Under the pieces are notes generated by a model, which worked only from the letters and a program-made list of their open reading frames with translations, was not told the origin of the DNA and did no database searches. Shown in pieces: positions 26,262 to 34,640 of a DNA stretch of 64,000 bases. Origin of the DNA: an uncultured Caulobacterales bacterium (GTDB lineage: Bacteria; Pseudomonadota; Alphaproteobacteria; Caulobacterales; Caulobacteraceae). Position numbers and translations under genes: made by a program. Numbering within the stretch: position 1 is the stretch's first letter; each line of letters opens with the position of its first letter. Location: the NCBI GenBank assembly GCA_903884425.1, contig CAISEP010000007.1, positions 1 to 64,000 on the forward strand, given 5' to 3'.

Positions 26262-27335
26262 TCAGGCCGGGCCGGGGCCGGGGTAGAAGCTGGGGGCGGG
26301 CATCAGCCCGTCCTGCCGCCGGGCGTCGCACAGGGCGTAGCTGAAGCCGGACTGGATGGCATAGGCCCCCACCTCACCCCGGCGGTTGATGGCCAGGAAG
26401 CCCACCTGCAGGTCCCGGGCCCCATCGGGCTTGCGCCGGATGATCCGCCGCACGGCCTCGACGCAGGCGGCCTGGGGGGACCGGCCCTGGCGCATCAGTT
26501 CCACCACCAGGAAGCTGCCGACATTGCGGATCACCTCCTCGCCGACCCCGGTGGAGGTGGCGGCTCCCACCTCGTTGTCCACATAGAGACCGGCGCCGAT
26601 GATCGGGCTGTCGCCCACCCGCCCGCGGAGCTTCCACGCCATGCCGCTGGTGGTGCAGGCCCCCGCCAGGTCCCCGTGGGCGTCGATGGCCAGCATGCCG
26701 ATGGTGTCGTGATTGTCCTTGCCGCCGGGCGTTCCCAGCGGGTCGGCCGTCGGGGCCTTGCCGTAGGTTCCCATCTCGGAATTGGCCTTCGGGTGATAGT
26801 CGTGGGTCTTCAGCCAGTCCTGCCAGGCCGCCCGGCTCTCCGGCGTCATCAGCTCCTCCCGCGGGAAGCCCTGCTCCACGGCGAACTGCTCCGCCCCGGC
26901 CCCCACCAGCAGCACGTGGGGGGTCTTCTCCATCACCCGCCGGGCCACGGAGATGGGGTGGGCGATGTTCTCCAGCCCCGCCACCGCGCCGCAGTTGCCC
27001 CGGGCATCCATGATGCTGGCATCGAGGGAGACATGGCCGTCCCGGTCCGGATAGCCCGCCCGGCCGACGCTGTGGTTCTTCAGGTCCGCCTCCGGCACCC
27101 GGGCCCCGGCCTCCACGGCATCGAGAGCCGTGCCGCCCCGGGCGAGGACCGCCCACGCCGCCTGGTTCGCGGCCACGCCGAAGTCCCAGGTGGAGATGAC
27201 GCAGGGCGGGCCCAGGCGCGAGGCCCCCCGGTGCCGTGACCGGGGCGCGGCGGCCGCCTCGCCGGCCACGCCTGCTGCTGCCGTGGCCGCCGCTGTGGCC
27301 GTCGCCAGTCCGGCCATGAGATCCCTCCGTTGCAT
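26262..27335 (-). CDS. Exported N4-(beta-N-acetylglucosaminyl)-L-asparaginase (Ntn hydrolase)
   Basis: A 357-residue glycosylasparaginase. The precursor is predicted to self-cleave between Asp210 and Thr211 (NHDTIGML), Thr211 becoming the N-terminal nucleophile. GGTALDAVEAG, the VGRAGYPDRDG segment and SGMAWKLRGRVGDSPIIGAGLYVDN are conserved in the family. The N-terminus MQRRDLMAGLATATAA is a twin-arginine-like export signal. ATG at 27333-27335 was chosen for that signal. It releases aspartate and an amino-sugar from GlcNAc-Asn, a deglycosylation or scavenging role in the periplasm. Divergent from cutC. Confidence 0.92.
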   Translation of the reverse strand: MQRRDLMAGLATATAAATAAAGVAGEAAAAPRSRHRGASRLGPPCVISTWDFGVAANQAAWAVLARGGTALDAVEAGARVPEADLKNHSVGRAGYPDRDGHVSLDASIMDARGNCGAVAGLENIAHPISVARRVMEKTPHVLLVGAGAEQFAVEQGFPREELMTPESRAAWQDWLKTHDYHPKANSEMGTYGKAPTADPLGTPGGKDNHDTIGMLAIDAHGDLAGACTTSGMAWKLRGRVGDSPIIGAGLYVDNEVGAATSTGVGEEVIRNVGSFLVVELMRQGRSPQAACVEAVRRIIRRKPDGARDLQVGFLAINRRGEVGAYAIQSGFSYALCDARRQDGLMPAPSFYPGPGPA

Positions 27336-27471
27336 GCCTTTGGCTCCCGTGTGCGCGACACCCCCTAGTCCGGGCGCGGCGTCTCTGGCAGTCACTATGT
27401 CCCGTCCCCGGGGCGAGGGGAATGCCGCACGGTGCCTGTCTGCCGGGCGGTGGGGAGAAGAGGGGCCGTTG

Positions 27472-28233
27472 ATGGCGCGCAGGATCACGCTGGAAGTGTG
27501 CGTCGACGGGCCGGACGGCCTGATGGCCGCGATTTCCGCCGGTGCCGACCGGATCGAGCTGTGCGGAGCCCTGCCCCTGAACGGCCTGACCCCGTCCCCG
27601 GGCCTGATGCGGCTGGCGGCGGCCCAGACGGTGCCCAGCTGGCCGATGATCCATCCCCGGCCCGGCGGCTATGTCTACAGTGCAGGCGACGTGGACCTGA
27701 TGCTGCGGGAGATCGACGCGGTGCGGGCGGTGGGGCTTCCGGGGATCGTGATCGGGGCCCAGACGGCCAGCGGCGGCCTGGACGGGGCCGTGCTGCGACG
27801 GCTGGCGGACCATGCCGCGGGCCAGGGCCTGGGCCTGTCCCTGCACCGGGTGATCGACATCGTGGCCGACCCGGCAGAGGCGCTAGAGACGGCCGTGGCG
27901 CTGGGCTTTGTCCGGGTGCTGACCTCCGGCGGCCGACCGACGGCGGCGGAGGGGGCCGACGCCATCGCCGGGCTGGTGCGGCATGCGGCGGGGCGGATCA
28001 GCATCATGCCCGGATGCGGCGTCTCCCCCGCCAATGCCGTGGAGATCCTCCGGCGGACCGGCGCGACGGAGATCCACGGCTCGTTCGGACGGCCTGCCAC
28101 CCCGCGCCTGAGCGCAGACGCCCTGCAGGACCGGGCCGTCTGCTTCGGCTTCCTCCAGCCGACCTGGCGGGAGACGGACGCCGCTGCCGTGGCCGCGGTG
28201 CGCCGGGCGCTGGACGCCGAAGCCGGGGTCTGA
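27472..28233 (+). CDS. cutC: Copper homeostasis protein CutC
   Basis: A 253-residue TIM-barrel protein. Hallmarks are LEVCVDGPDGLMAAISAGADRIELC at the N-terminus, HPRPGGYVYS (residues about 61-70), LHRVID and VLTSGGRPTAAEGADAI, all standard in CutC. The ATG at 27472 is preceded by a purine-rich GGGGAGAAGAGGGG and gives the normal family start. CutC has been tied to copper tolerance, but its biochemical role remains unclear. It stands alone, divergent from glycosylasparaginase. Confidence 0.92.
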   Translation: MARRITLEVCVDGPDGLMAAISAGADRIELCGALPLNGLTPSPGLMRLAAAQTVPSWPMIHPRPGGYVYSAGDVDLMLREIDAVRAVGLPGIVIGAQTASGGLDGAVLRRLADHAAGQGLGLSLHRVIDIVADPAEALETAVALGFVRVLTSGGRPTAAEGADAIAGLVRHAAGRISIMPGCGVSPANAVEILRRTGATEIHGSFGRPATPRLSADALQDRAVCFGFLQPTWRETDAAAVAAVRRALDAEAGV

Positions 28234-28257
28234 CAGGCCTGTCCGGCCCGCCTGCCT

Positions 28258-28461
28258 TCAGGAGCGCGCCGTCAGTCGCTGGTGAATGATCAGGTCGTGG
28301 CGCAGCCGGTCGGGGGACAGGCGGGCGGGTCGCTGGCCGGGCTCGATCAGCTCGATCCGTCCCTGCACCACCTGGATCGTCTGTCCGGGGGGCAGCTGTG
28401 CCTGCACGGCGTCGGCCAGTTCCTGCAGCCCCATGTTGCGGATGCGCTCGGCAATGCTCAC
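28258..28461 (-). CDS. Hypothetical 67-residue protein
   Basis: GTG at 28459-28461 is preceded by AGGAGG at ideal distance, a consensus ribosome binding site that makes translation likely. The product begins VSIAERIRNMGLQELADAVQ, an amphipathic helix, followed by a charged strand-like stretch VVQGRIELIEPG and a basic tail RLRHDLIIHQRLTARS. It has no Cys, membrane segment or recognisable domain. It is divergent from the photolyase gene and convergent with cutC. Confidence 0.55.
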   Translation of the reverse strand: MSIAERIRNMGLQELADAVQAQLPPGQTIQVVQGRIELIEPGQRPARLSPDRLRHDLIIHQRLTARS

Positions 28462-28585
28462 CTGAGAACCTCCTGATGTCGGAACCCGCCCTAAGGCCGG
28501 GACGCGGCCGCACGTTAACCATGTTTCCGGTGATTCCCAGATGAAGTTTGCGTCAGAGACCTCACCCTCCGGGCGGGGCGTCCCG

Positions 28586-30121
28586 ATGCTGAGGGTGGTG
28601 CTGGGGGACCAGCTGTCCCGCGATGTCGCCGCGCTGCAGGGGCTCGATCCGGCCCGGGACACGGTCCTGATGGCGGAGGTGATGCGGGAGAACACCCATG
28701 TGCCGCACCACCGGCAGAAGATCGTGCTGGTCCTGTCGGCCATGCGCCACTTCGCTCACGCCCTGCGGGCCGAGGGCGTGGCCGTGGACTATGTGGCGCT
28801 GGAGGACCCCGGCAATACCGGCGATCTGGCCGGCGAGATCGGTCGCGCCATCACCCGCCACTCACCCGACCGGGTGGTGCTGACAGAGCCCTCCGAGTGG
28901 CGGGTGCGACGGGAGATGGAGGCCCTGGCCGCCGCCGCCGACCGTCCGGTGGACATCCTCGAGGACGACCGCTTCTTCGCCAGCCACGCCCGCTTCGCCA
29001 CCTGGGCCCGGGGTCGCCGGGGCTGGCGGATGGAGCACTTCTACCGGGAGATGCGGCGGGAGCACGGCTTGCTGATGGACGGGGACCTGCCCGCGGGGGG
29101 GGAGTGGAACTTCGATCCGGAGAACCGCAAGCGCCTTCCCGCCGGTCTCGCGCCGCCGCCCCGGGCGCGGATCGCCCCCGATGCCCTGACGCGGGAGGTG
29201 ATGGCCCTGGTGGCGCGCCGGTTCCCCGACCATTTCGGCAGGCTGGACGCCTTCGGCTGGCCGGTCACCCGGGCGGACGCCCTCGCGGCGCTGGAAGATT
29301 TCCTGACCCGCGGCCTGCCGGGCTTCGGCGACTACCAGGACGCCATGAAGGCCGGCGCGCCCTTCCTGTTCCATTCCCTGCTGGCCCCGGCCCTGAACCT
29401 CGGCCTTCTGTCCCCGCGGGAGGTCTGCGCGGCGGCGGAGGCCGAGTGGCGGGCGGGCCGCGCGCCCCTGAATGCGGTGGAGGGCTTCATCCGCCAGATC
29501 CTGGGCTGGCGGGAATATGTCCGCGGGGTCTACTGGACCCTGATGCCCGGCTATGCGGAGACGAACGCGCTGGACGCCCATCGCCCCCTGCCGGACTTCT
29601 ACTGGACCGGGCGGACGTCGCTTCGCTGCGTGCGCGAGGCAGTGACCACCACGGCGGAGCACGCCTATTCCCACCACATCCAGCGGCTGATGGTCACCGG
29701 CAACTTCGCCCTCCTGGCCGGGGTGGCCCCGAGGGAGATCGAGCGCTGGTACCTGGCGGTCTATGCCGACGCCTTCGAGTGGGTGGAGATGCCCAACACC
29801 CTTGGCATGGCCGTGTTTGCCGACGGCGGGCAGATGGCCTCCAAGCCCTATGCGGCCTCCGGGGCCTATATCGACAGGATGTCCGACTTCTGCGGCGGCT
29901 GCGCCTATGACGTGAAGCAGAAGACCGGTCCGAAGGCCTGTCCGTTCAACTATCTCTACTGGGCCTTCCTGATCCGCAACGAGGCCCGGTTGTCCGGCAA
30001 TCCGCGCCTGGCCATGCCCTACCGGACCCTGGCCGGATGGCCGCAGGCGCGCAAGGACGCCCTGGTCGCCGAGGCCGAGGCCTATCTCGACGGACTGACG
30101 GCGCCGGACACGGTCAGCTGA
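28586..30121 (+). CDS. phrB: FeS-BCP cryptochrome/photolyase ((6-4) photolyase, PhrB-like)
   Basis: A 511-residue protein of the FeS bacterial cryptochrome/photolyase class, which repairs (6-4) photoproducts using FAD, a lumazine antenna and a 4Fe-4S cluster. Cluster Cys are C348 (LRCVREAV), C436 and C439 (CGGC), and C452 (KACPFNY). Their spacing equals that of Agrobacterium PhrB (350/438/441/454) when translation starts at 28586, MLRVVLGDQLS, which is why that ATG was preferred over the one at 28541. TTTAEHAYSHHIQRLMVTGNFALL is the FAD-binding region. It probably stands alone, converging on the methyltransferase. Confidence 0.94.
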   Translation: MLRVVLGDQLSRDVAALQGLDPARDTVLMAEVMRENTHVPHHRQKIVLVLSAMRHFAHALRAEGVAVDYVALEDPGNTGDLAGEIGRAITRHSPDRVVLTEPSEWRVRREMEALAAAADRPVDILEDDRFFASHARFATWARGRRGWRMEHFYREMRREHGLLMDGDLPAGGEWNFDPENRKRLPAGLAPPPRARIAPDALTREVMALVARRFPDHFGRLDAFGWPVTRADALAALEDFLTRGLPGFGDYQDAMKAGAPFLFHSLLAPALNLGLLSPREVCAAAEAEWRAGRAPLNAVEGFIRQILGWREYVRGVYWTLMPGYAETNALDAHRPLPDFYWTGRTSLRCVREAVTTTAEHAYSHHIQRLMVTGNFALLAGVAPREIERWYLAVYADAFEWVEMPNTLGMAVFADGGQMASKPYAASGAYIDRMSDFCGGCAYDVKQKTGPKACPFNYLYWAFLIRNEARLSGNPRLAMPYRTLAGWPQARKDALVAEAEAYLDGLTAPDTVS

Positions 30122-30896
30122 CGATCAGCCGCAGGGGGCCGTCCAGATGCGGCTGCGTGCGGTAGTGGCCGTGGTGGCGGTCCCAGCTCCCGTCCGCCAG
30201 ATCGCGGCCCAGCTGGTGCACGAACCGGTCCACGGCCTGCGGCGGCACGAAACTCCAGCTGGAGCAGCTGAGCCGCGCCTCCGGGTCGAGCAAGCCCTCC
30301 GGACGGCCGTAATAGGCCTCGTTGAACAGGTCCGTGCAGTCCAGCGGCACAGGCACACGGCGGATGTCGGCGGTCCCGCCGAGGTGCGCCACCACCTGCG
30401 CGATCGGGGGAAAGCGGGAGGCCTCCACCGCCGTCACCTCGGGGCAGTAGTCGGTCAGCCAGAAGCTGGCCATGGCGTCGGGATCGCAGGTCAGGATCAC
30501 GACCGGACCGCGGGACACCCGGCGCATCTCCGCCAGCCCCGCGGCCGGGTCCCGCCACTGGTGGATCGACAGGGTGCTCATGGCCGCCGCGAACGCCCCG
30601 TCGGGGAAGGGCAGGGCCTCGGCACAGGCATCCACGGCGGGCGGCAGGTGCGGCGGCCGCTGGGCCCGCATGGCGGCGGAAGGCTCCACCGGCGTGACCG
30701 CCCGGTCGGTGGGCTCGTAGGATCCGGCCCCCGCGCCGATGTTCACCACGCTGTCCGCGTCCCCCAGGGCGTCGAGAATCTGCCGGGCGATCCGGGGGTC
30801 CGGGCGGCGGAAGCGGGCATAGGGCGCGCCGATGCGGCCATAGTCGGAATCCCCGGCGCTGCCGTCGCCGTGCCGGGTTGTCGCGCCCCCGGTCAC
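30114..30896 (-). CDS. Class I SAM-dependent methyltransferase
   Basis: A 260-residue methyltransferase with SVVNIGAGAGSYEP (SAM-binding loop), VEPSAAMRAQRP (acidic end of strand 2), and AAMSTLSIHQWRDPAAGLAEMRRV, the layout of methyltransferase_11 proteins. GTG at 30894-30896 with GGGAGG upstream was chosen; it overlaps the stop of the PI-PLC-like gene by 4 bases (GTGA), indicating coupled translation. The 3' end overlaps the photolyase gene by 8 bases. Substrate unknown. Confidence 0.82.
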   Translation of the reverse strand: MTGGATTRHGDGSAGDSDYGRIGAPYARFRRPDPRIARQILDALGDADSVVNIGAGAGSYEPTDRAVTPVEPSAAMRAQRPPHLPPAVDACAEALPFPDGAFAAAMSTLSIHQWRDPAAGLAEMRRVSRGPVVILTCDPDAMASFWLTDYCPEVTAVEASRFPPIAQVVAHLGGTADIRRVPVPLDCTDLFNEAYYGRPEGLLDPEARLSCSSWSFVPPQAVDRFVHQLGRDLADGSWDRHHGHYRTQPHLDGPLRLIVS

Positions 30897-32017
30897 CGGC
30901 CTCCCTCCCGGCAGCGGCCCGGAGCGGTCACCGGATTGCACCTTAGGGTCGCCCCGCCGGGCAGGGCGACGCTGTAGCCGGTCCAGCGCGCGGGTTCCAC
31001 GGCGGGATAGTCCGTGCTCACCAGCTGGGCTCCGCTGGCCAGGGCGGCATCCCGTCGCGCCGTCGCGCCGGTGCGGCCCTCGGCGGTGTCGGCGTCGGCG
31101 CGGGTCCGCACCAGGAAGCCCTGCCGCACCAGATCGGCGATCTCCGCCGCCGGGCCGTCATTGCGCTCCACGAAGGCCGCGTCCGGGGCGGCGGGATCGG
31201 CATTGGTGAACAGCACCCGACCCTGCAGGGACGGATGCCCCGCCGTGTAGGTGGCCGTCACATTGGTCTGGTCGAGGAGGAACACCACCTTGCCCCGGGC
31301 GGTGGCCAGGGTCGGCCAGTTTCCATGCCGCACCCCCTCCCGAAGGGTCGGCCAGGTCCCGCGCACATCGTCGGGCAGGATCATTTCGTCCCGGGGGAAG
31401 ACGCTGCGGATCTCCGCGTCCAGGGCGTCCAGCACGTCGGCGGTGAAGGGCTCGGGCGCGACCATGGGCACGCCGGGGATGGGCGGCTGGGTCTTGGTCT
31501 CCACCAGGATGAACAGGGGGTCGTGGCCGGGATGGGCCTGCGACCAGGCGCGGATCTCTGCCAGACAGGCGGTGAAGGGCTGGCAGTTGCTCACATAGTC
31601 GATGTCCTGCAGGTGCATGACCTTGAAGCCCGGGCGGCGCATCACGCCGTCGGGATCGAAGGGGGCCGCGTCCCGCCCCGCCATGGCCGCGCCGAAGGGA
31701 TGGGCAAAGCGGCCGCCCTGGCCGTCGGCATAGATGTCCAGTTCCAGCTGCCGCACGCCGCCGTCCAGCTGGCGGGTGAGGGAGGGGTGGCCGTAGTCCA
31801 GTTCGTCGAAGGCCTTCGGGTTCTTCTGCCGCAGGAGGGCCGCGACGGCGGGGGTGAGGCCCGCATGATAGCTGTTGTGGGTGCCGATCACCTGGATCTG
31901 GTCGAGACGCAGCGGCGGCGGCGTCTCCCCGGCCGTGGCACCCGCCACCACCAGGCCGCACAGGGCCGCTGCCGGACCCGCCGCTCGTCGCAGCACTTCC
32001 ATCCGCCGCAGTCGCAT
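30893..32017 (-). CDS. Secreted Ca2+-dependent phosphoinositide phospholipase C-like protein
   Basis: A 374-residue protein with an N-terminal signal peptide (basic MRLRRMEVLRR, then AAGPAAALCGLVVAGATA) and a PI-PLC-C1-like TIM-barrel. The first catalytic His is in VIGTHNSYH, further active-site residues lie in VRQLELDIYAD and KVMHLQDIDYVSNC, and LVSTDYPAVEPARW forms the C-terminal rim. It is predicted to be a periplasmic or extracellular phosphodiesterase of inositol-type phospholipids or a related phosphodiester. ATG at 32015-32017 was chosen. Translationally coupled to the downstream methyltransferase. Confidence 0.85.
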   Translation of the reverse strand: MRLRRMEVLRRAAGPAAALCGLVVAGATAGETPPPLRLDQIQVIGTHNSYHAGLTPAVAALLRQKNPKAFDELDYGHPSLTRQLDGGVRQLELDIYADGQGGRFAHPFGAAMAGRDAAPFDPDGVMRRPGFKVMHLQDIDYVSNCQPFTACLAEIRAWSQAHPGHDPLFILVETKTQPPIPGVPMVAPEPFTADVLDALDAEIRSVFPRDEMILPDDVRGTWPTLREGVRHGNWPTLATARGKVVFLLDQTNVTATYTAGHPSLQGRVLFTNADPAAPDAAFVERNDGPAAEIADLVRQGFLVRTRADADTAEGRTGATARRDAALASGAQLVSTDYPAVEPARWTGYSVALPGGATLRCNPVTAPGRCREGGR

Positions 32018-32166
32018 CCGTGTCGCCTCCGCAGGCCCCCGGCCGTTGCCAGCCCTGATGGGGCACCCTATCATTGGTTCATGTCGGATGCGCTGTCCTG
32101 CGCCGACCTTCGCCGTCGGGCCAGGGGCCCGGCCCCGATCACCCCTTGCACGAGTATGCCCCCGCC

Positions 32167-33384
32167 ATGGACCTGCAGTTCTCCCCCGAGGATGAAGCCT
32201 TCCGCGAAGAGGTCAGAGCCTGGATCGCCGCAGAGTATGACGACGACCTGCGCCTGGCCATGTCCCAGACCCGCAACGGCTATCTGGACAAGGAACGGCT
32301 GGCCCGCTGGCAGAAGAAGCTGGCCTCCAAGGGCTGGCTGGCGGTCGACTGGCCGGAGGAATACGGCGGGCCGGGCTTCACCGCCACCCAGCGCTACATC
32401 TGGGGCGTGGAGATGGCCACGGCCAACGTGCCCCCCACCATCCCCTTCGGCGTGCGCATGTGCGCCCCGGTGCTGATGGCGTTCGGCTCCGACGAGCAGA
32501 AGGCCGAGCACCTGCCGGCCATGCGCAACTTCGACCGCTGGTGGTGCCAGGGCTATTCCGAGCCCGGCTCCGGCTCCGACCTCGCCGCCCTGCAGATGCG
32601 CGCCGACCGGGACGGGGACCACTACATCCTGAACGGCTCCAAGATCTGGACGACGCTGGCCCAGCACGCGGACTGGATCTTCTGCCTGGTGCGCACCAGC
32701 CAGGAGGCCAAGCGCCAGGACGGCATCTCCTTCGTGCTGGTGGACATGTCGACGCCGGGCATCTCGGTCCGTCCCCTGCCGACCCTGGAGGGTCCGCTGG
32801 ACGGCCTGCAGGAGATCAACCAGGTGTTCTTCGACAATGTCCGCGTGCCGGTGAAGAACCGCGTGGGCGAGGAGGGCAAGGGCTGGACCTATGCCAAGTA
32901 CCTGCTCGAGTTCGAGCGGGGCAACGCCTATGCGCCGGGCCTCAACGCCCAGCTGAAGAAGGTCAAGAAGATCGCCGCCAAGGAGGTGTCCGACGGGGGC
33001 GGCCGGATGATCGAGGACCCGGACTTCCGCCGCAAGCTGGCGGAGATGGAGATGCGCATCGAGGCCCTGAACGCCACCGAACTCCGCGCCTTCTCCGGCC
33101 GGGAGTCCGGCACGCGGATGGGGGCGATCTCGTCCATGCTGAAGTGCCAGGGGTCTGAGACCCAGCAGGCCATCACCGAACTGGCCCTGGAGGCGGCGGG
33201 CCTCTATGCCACGCCCTATGTGGCGGACGGACTGGTGGAGCTGACCTCCAACGAGCTGAAGCCGGGGCCGGAGCATGCCTGGACCGTGGCCGGGTCCTAC
33301 TTCAACTACCGCAAGACCTCGATCTATGCGGGATCCAACGAGATCCAGCACAACATCATGGCCAAGGCCCTGCTGGGCCTGTGA
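32167..33384 (+). CDS. Acyl-CoA dehydrogenase
   Basis: A 405-residue ACAD. It begins MDLQFSPEDEAFREEVRAWI, has GYSEPGSGSDLAALQ (FAD contact), YILNGSKIWTT, VFFDNVRVPVKNRVGEEGKGW, and the catalytic-Glu region YAGSNEIQHNI near the end. This is the branch common in steroid, terpenoid and branched-chain degradation, with RWWCQGYSEPG. It lies apart from the 15.7-20.0 kb beta-oxidation operon and is probably monocistronic. It begins 149 bases after the divergent PI-PLC-like gene. Confidence 0.92.
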   Translation: MDLQFSPEDEAFREEVRAWIAAEYDDDLRLAMSQTRNGYLDKERLARWQKKLASKGWLAVDWPEEYGGPGFTATQRYIWGVEMATANVPPTIPFGVRMCAPVLMAFGSDEQKAEHLPAMRNFDRWWCQGYSEPGSGSDLAALQMRADRDGDHYILNGSKIWTTLAQHADWIFCLVRTSQEAKRQDGISFVLVDMSTPGISVRPLPTLEGPLDGLQEINQVFFDNVRVPVKNRVGEEGKGWTYAKYLLEFERGNAYAPGLNAQLKKVKKIAAKEVSDGGGRMIEDPDFRRKLAEMEMRIEALNATELRAFSGRESGTRMGAISSMLKCQGSETQQAITELALEAAGLYATPYVADGLVELTSNELKPGPEHAWTVAGSYFNYRKTSIYAGSNEIQHNIMAKALLGL

Positions 33385-33580
33385 CCCCGCGCGCGGTGCC
33401 GTGCCCTGGACGGGCGCGGCTCCGCCGTGGCGGTCGCGGTGTCAGGACGGGGCGTCAAGGCTGCCTCCGACTTCAGGAACAGCCTGCGGCTACCGTGCCG
33501 TTGCTCCCCTCGTCCCGGCCGACACGCAGATGATCGCCACGGTGCTTCACCTCGACTGAGACAGGTCGGACGGCCATCTC
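33385..33580. other. Intergenic region without gene
   Basis: No coding potential is visible on either strand and there is no clear terminator hairpin with a U-tract. The right end, from 33571, grades into the AT-rich promoter/operator region of the next operon. Confidence 0.4.
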
Positions 33581-33648
33581 TTTCCAATTTGGAAAATTGT
33601 CACTTGACAATCTGGAAAGTGAGGCCGATAACTTTCCATACTGGAAAG
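33581..33648 (+). promoter_or_regulatory. Promoter embedded in a palindromic operator array
   Basis: TTGACA (33604-33609) and GATAAC (33627-33632) are spaced by exactly 17 bases. Perfect palindromes flank them: TTTCCA-ATT-TGGAAA (33581-33595) directly upstream and CTTTCCA-TAC-TGGAAAG (33632-33648) starting at the end of the -10. A third, half-degenerate copy CTTGACAATCTGGAAAG (33603-33619) contains the -35 itself, and ATTGTCA-CT-TGACAAT (33596-33611) is a further perfect inverted repeat. The start codon of the membrane protein follows 12 bases after the last palindrome, behind AGAAAGGA. A repressor bound here would block RNA polymerase. Confidence 0.75.
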
Positions 33649-33660
33649 AAAGGACCTGTC

Positions 33661-34122
33661 ATGACCCGCCCGGATACCACTGCCGCTGCCGCGGCGCTCG
33701 AGGGTGCCCGTGCCGCCCGGGCCCGGCTGGCCGATACCACCCGCTGTCCGCCGCAGATGCATGTTCTGTTCGGGCTCATGCTCGGCGGTCTGGTGGCATC
33801 GGAAGCGGCGTCGGACCGCGGGACCCTGGTCGTCGAGGGGCTGATCGCCGTATCCGGTGTGGGGCTCTTCGTCTGGCAGCGGCGACGGCTGGGCTATTTC
33901 GTCAACGGCTATCGTCGCGGCCGGACCCGGCCCGTGGCCCTGGGGATCGTGGGCGTCTATCTGCTGCTGTTCTCCACCGCTGCCTATCTGAAGGGAGTCG
34001 ATGGCCTGCATTGGCCGGCCCTGGTGCTGGGGGCGCTGATGGCCGTCATCGGGACCTGGGGCAGCGCCGTCTGGCAGGCCCGCTATGCGGCGGAGATGGC
34101 GGCACCCCTGGGGGCTACGTGA
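33661..34122 (+). CDS. Hypothetical four-TM membrane protein
   Basis: A 153-residue protein with a hydrophilic N-terminus (to about residue 35) and about four hydrophobic segments: MHVLFGLMLGGLVAS, LVVEGLIAVSGVGLFVW, VALGIVGVYLLLFSTAAYL, and ALVLGALMAVIGTWG. The basic loop QRRRLGYFVNGYRRGRTRP lies between TM2 and TM3. It overlaps the downstream winged-helix regulator gene by 4 bases (GTGA). The pairing of a small membrane protein with a PF13601-like regulator is common in this group, but the function is not established. Confidence 0.78.
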   Translation: MTRPDTTAAAAALEGARAARARLADTTRCPPQMHVLFGLMLGGLVASEAASDRGTLVVEGLIAVSGVGLFVWQRRRLGYFVNGYRRGRTRPVALGIVGVYLLLFSTAAYLKGVDGLHWPALVLGALMAVIGTWGSAVWQARYAAEMAAPLGAT

Positions 34123-34496
34123 GCCCCGGCGTCCTGGACCCGGTGATCCACCCCCCGGCGCGACTGCAGATCGCCGCCCTGCTGGCGGGGGTCTCGGATG
34201 CGGAGTTCGCGACGCTCCGGGAGGCAGTGGGGGTGAGCGATTCAGTGCTCTCCAAGCACCTGTCGGCCCTGGCGGACGCCGGTTATGTGAAGCTGCGCAA
34301 GGCGGCGCTGGGCGGGCGTCAGCGGACCTGGGCGTCCCTCACGCGGAACGGACGGCAGGCGTTCGAGGGCCACGTGCGGGCGCTCCAGGCCCTGCTGGTG
34401 GCGGCGGAGTCCGCACCTGCGGTGGCAGAGGGCCAGGCACAACAACCGGACATATCCCTGACCGTACTCGCAGAAGAAGGCATCGGGGACCCGTAG
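34119..34496 (+). CDS. Winged-helix transcriptional regulator (MarR/ArsR-like, HTH_27 type)
   Basis: A 125-residue protein starting with GTG at 34119, coupled to the membrane-protein gene. The winged helix is clear: PARLQIAALLAG (helix 1), FATLREAVGVSDSVLSKHLSALADAGYVKL (HTH and recognition helix) and the wing KAALGGRQRTWASLT. The C-terminal 35 residues look disordered. It matches the small regulators that resemble the C-terminal domain of ArsR/MarR proteins. It is the obvious candidate to bind the TTTCCA/TGGAAA palindromes upstream of its own operon. Confidence 0.85.
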   Translation: MSPGVLDPVIHPPARLQIAALLAGVSDAEFATLREAVGVSDSVLSKHLSALADAGYVKLRKAALGGRQRTWASLTRNGRQAFEGHVRALQALLVAAESAPAVAEGQAQQPDISLTVLAEEGIGDP

Positions 34497-34640
34497 TGGG
34501 CTCGACTGCCGTCCAAGGGCGGGGTGTGCCAGGAGATCCTCCGGATCGTCAACGGAATGGCAGCAGGTCCGTGTCACCCTGGTCCGGTGGAGGCGTTCAG
34601 CGCGAGCCCTTTTGGGGCCGGGCTGTTGAAGGGGAACCGT

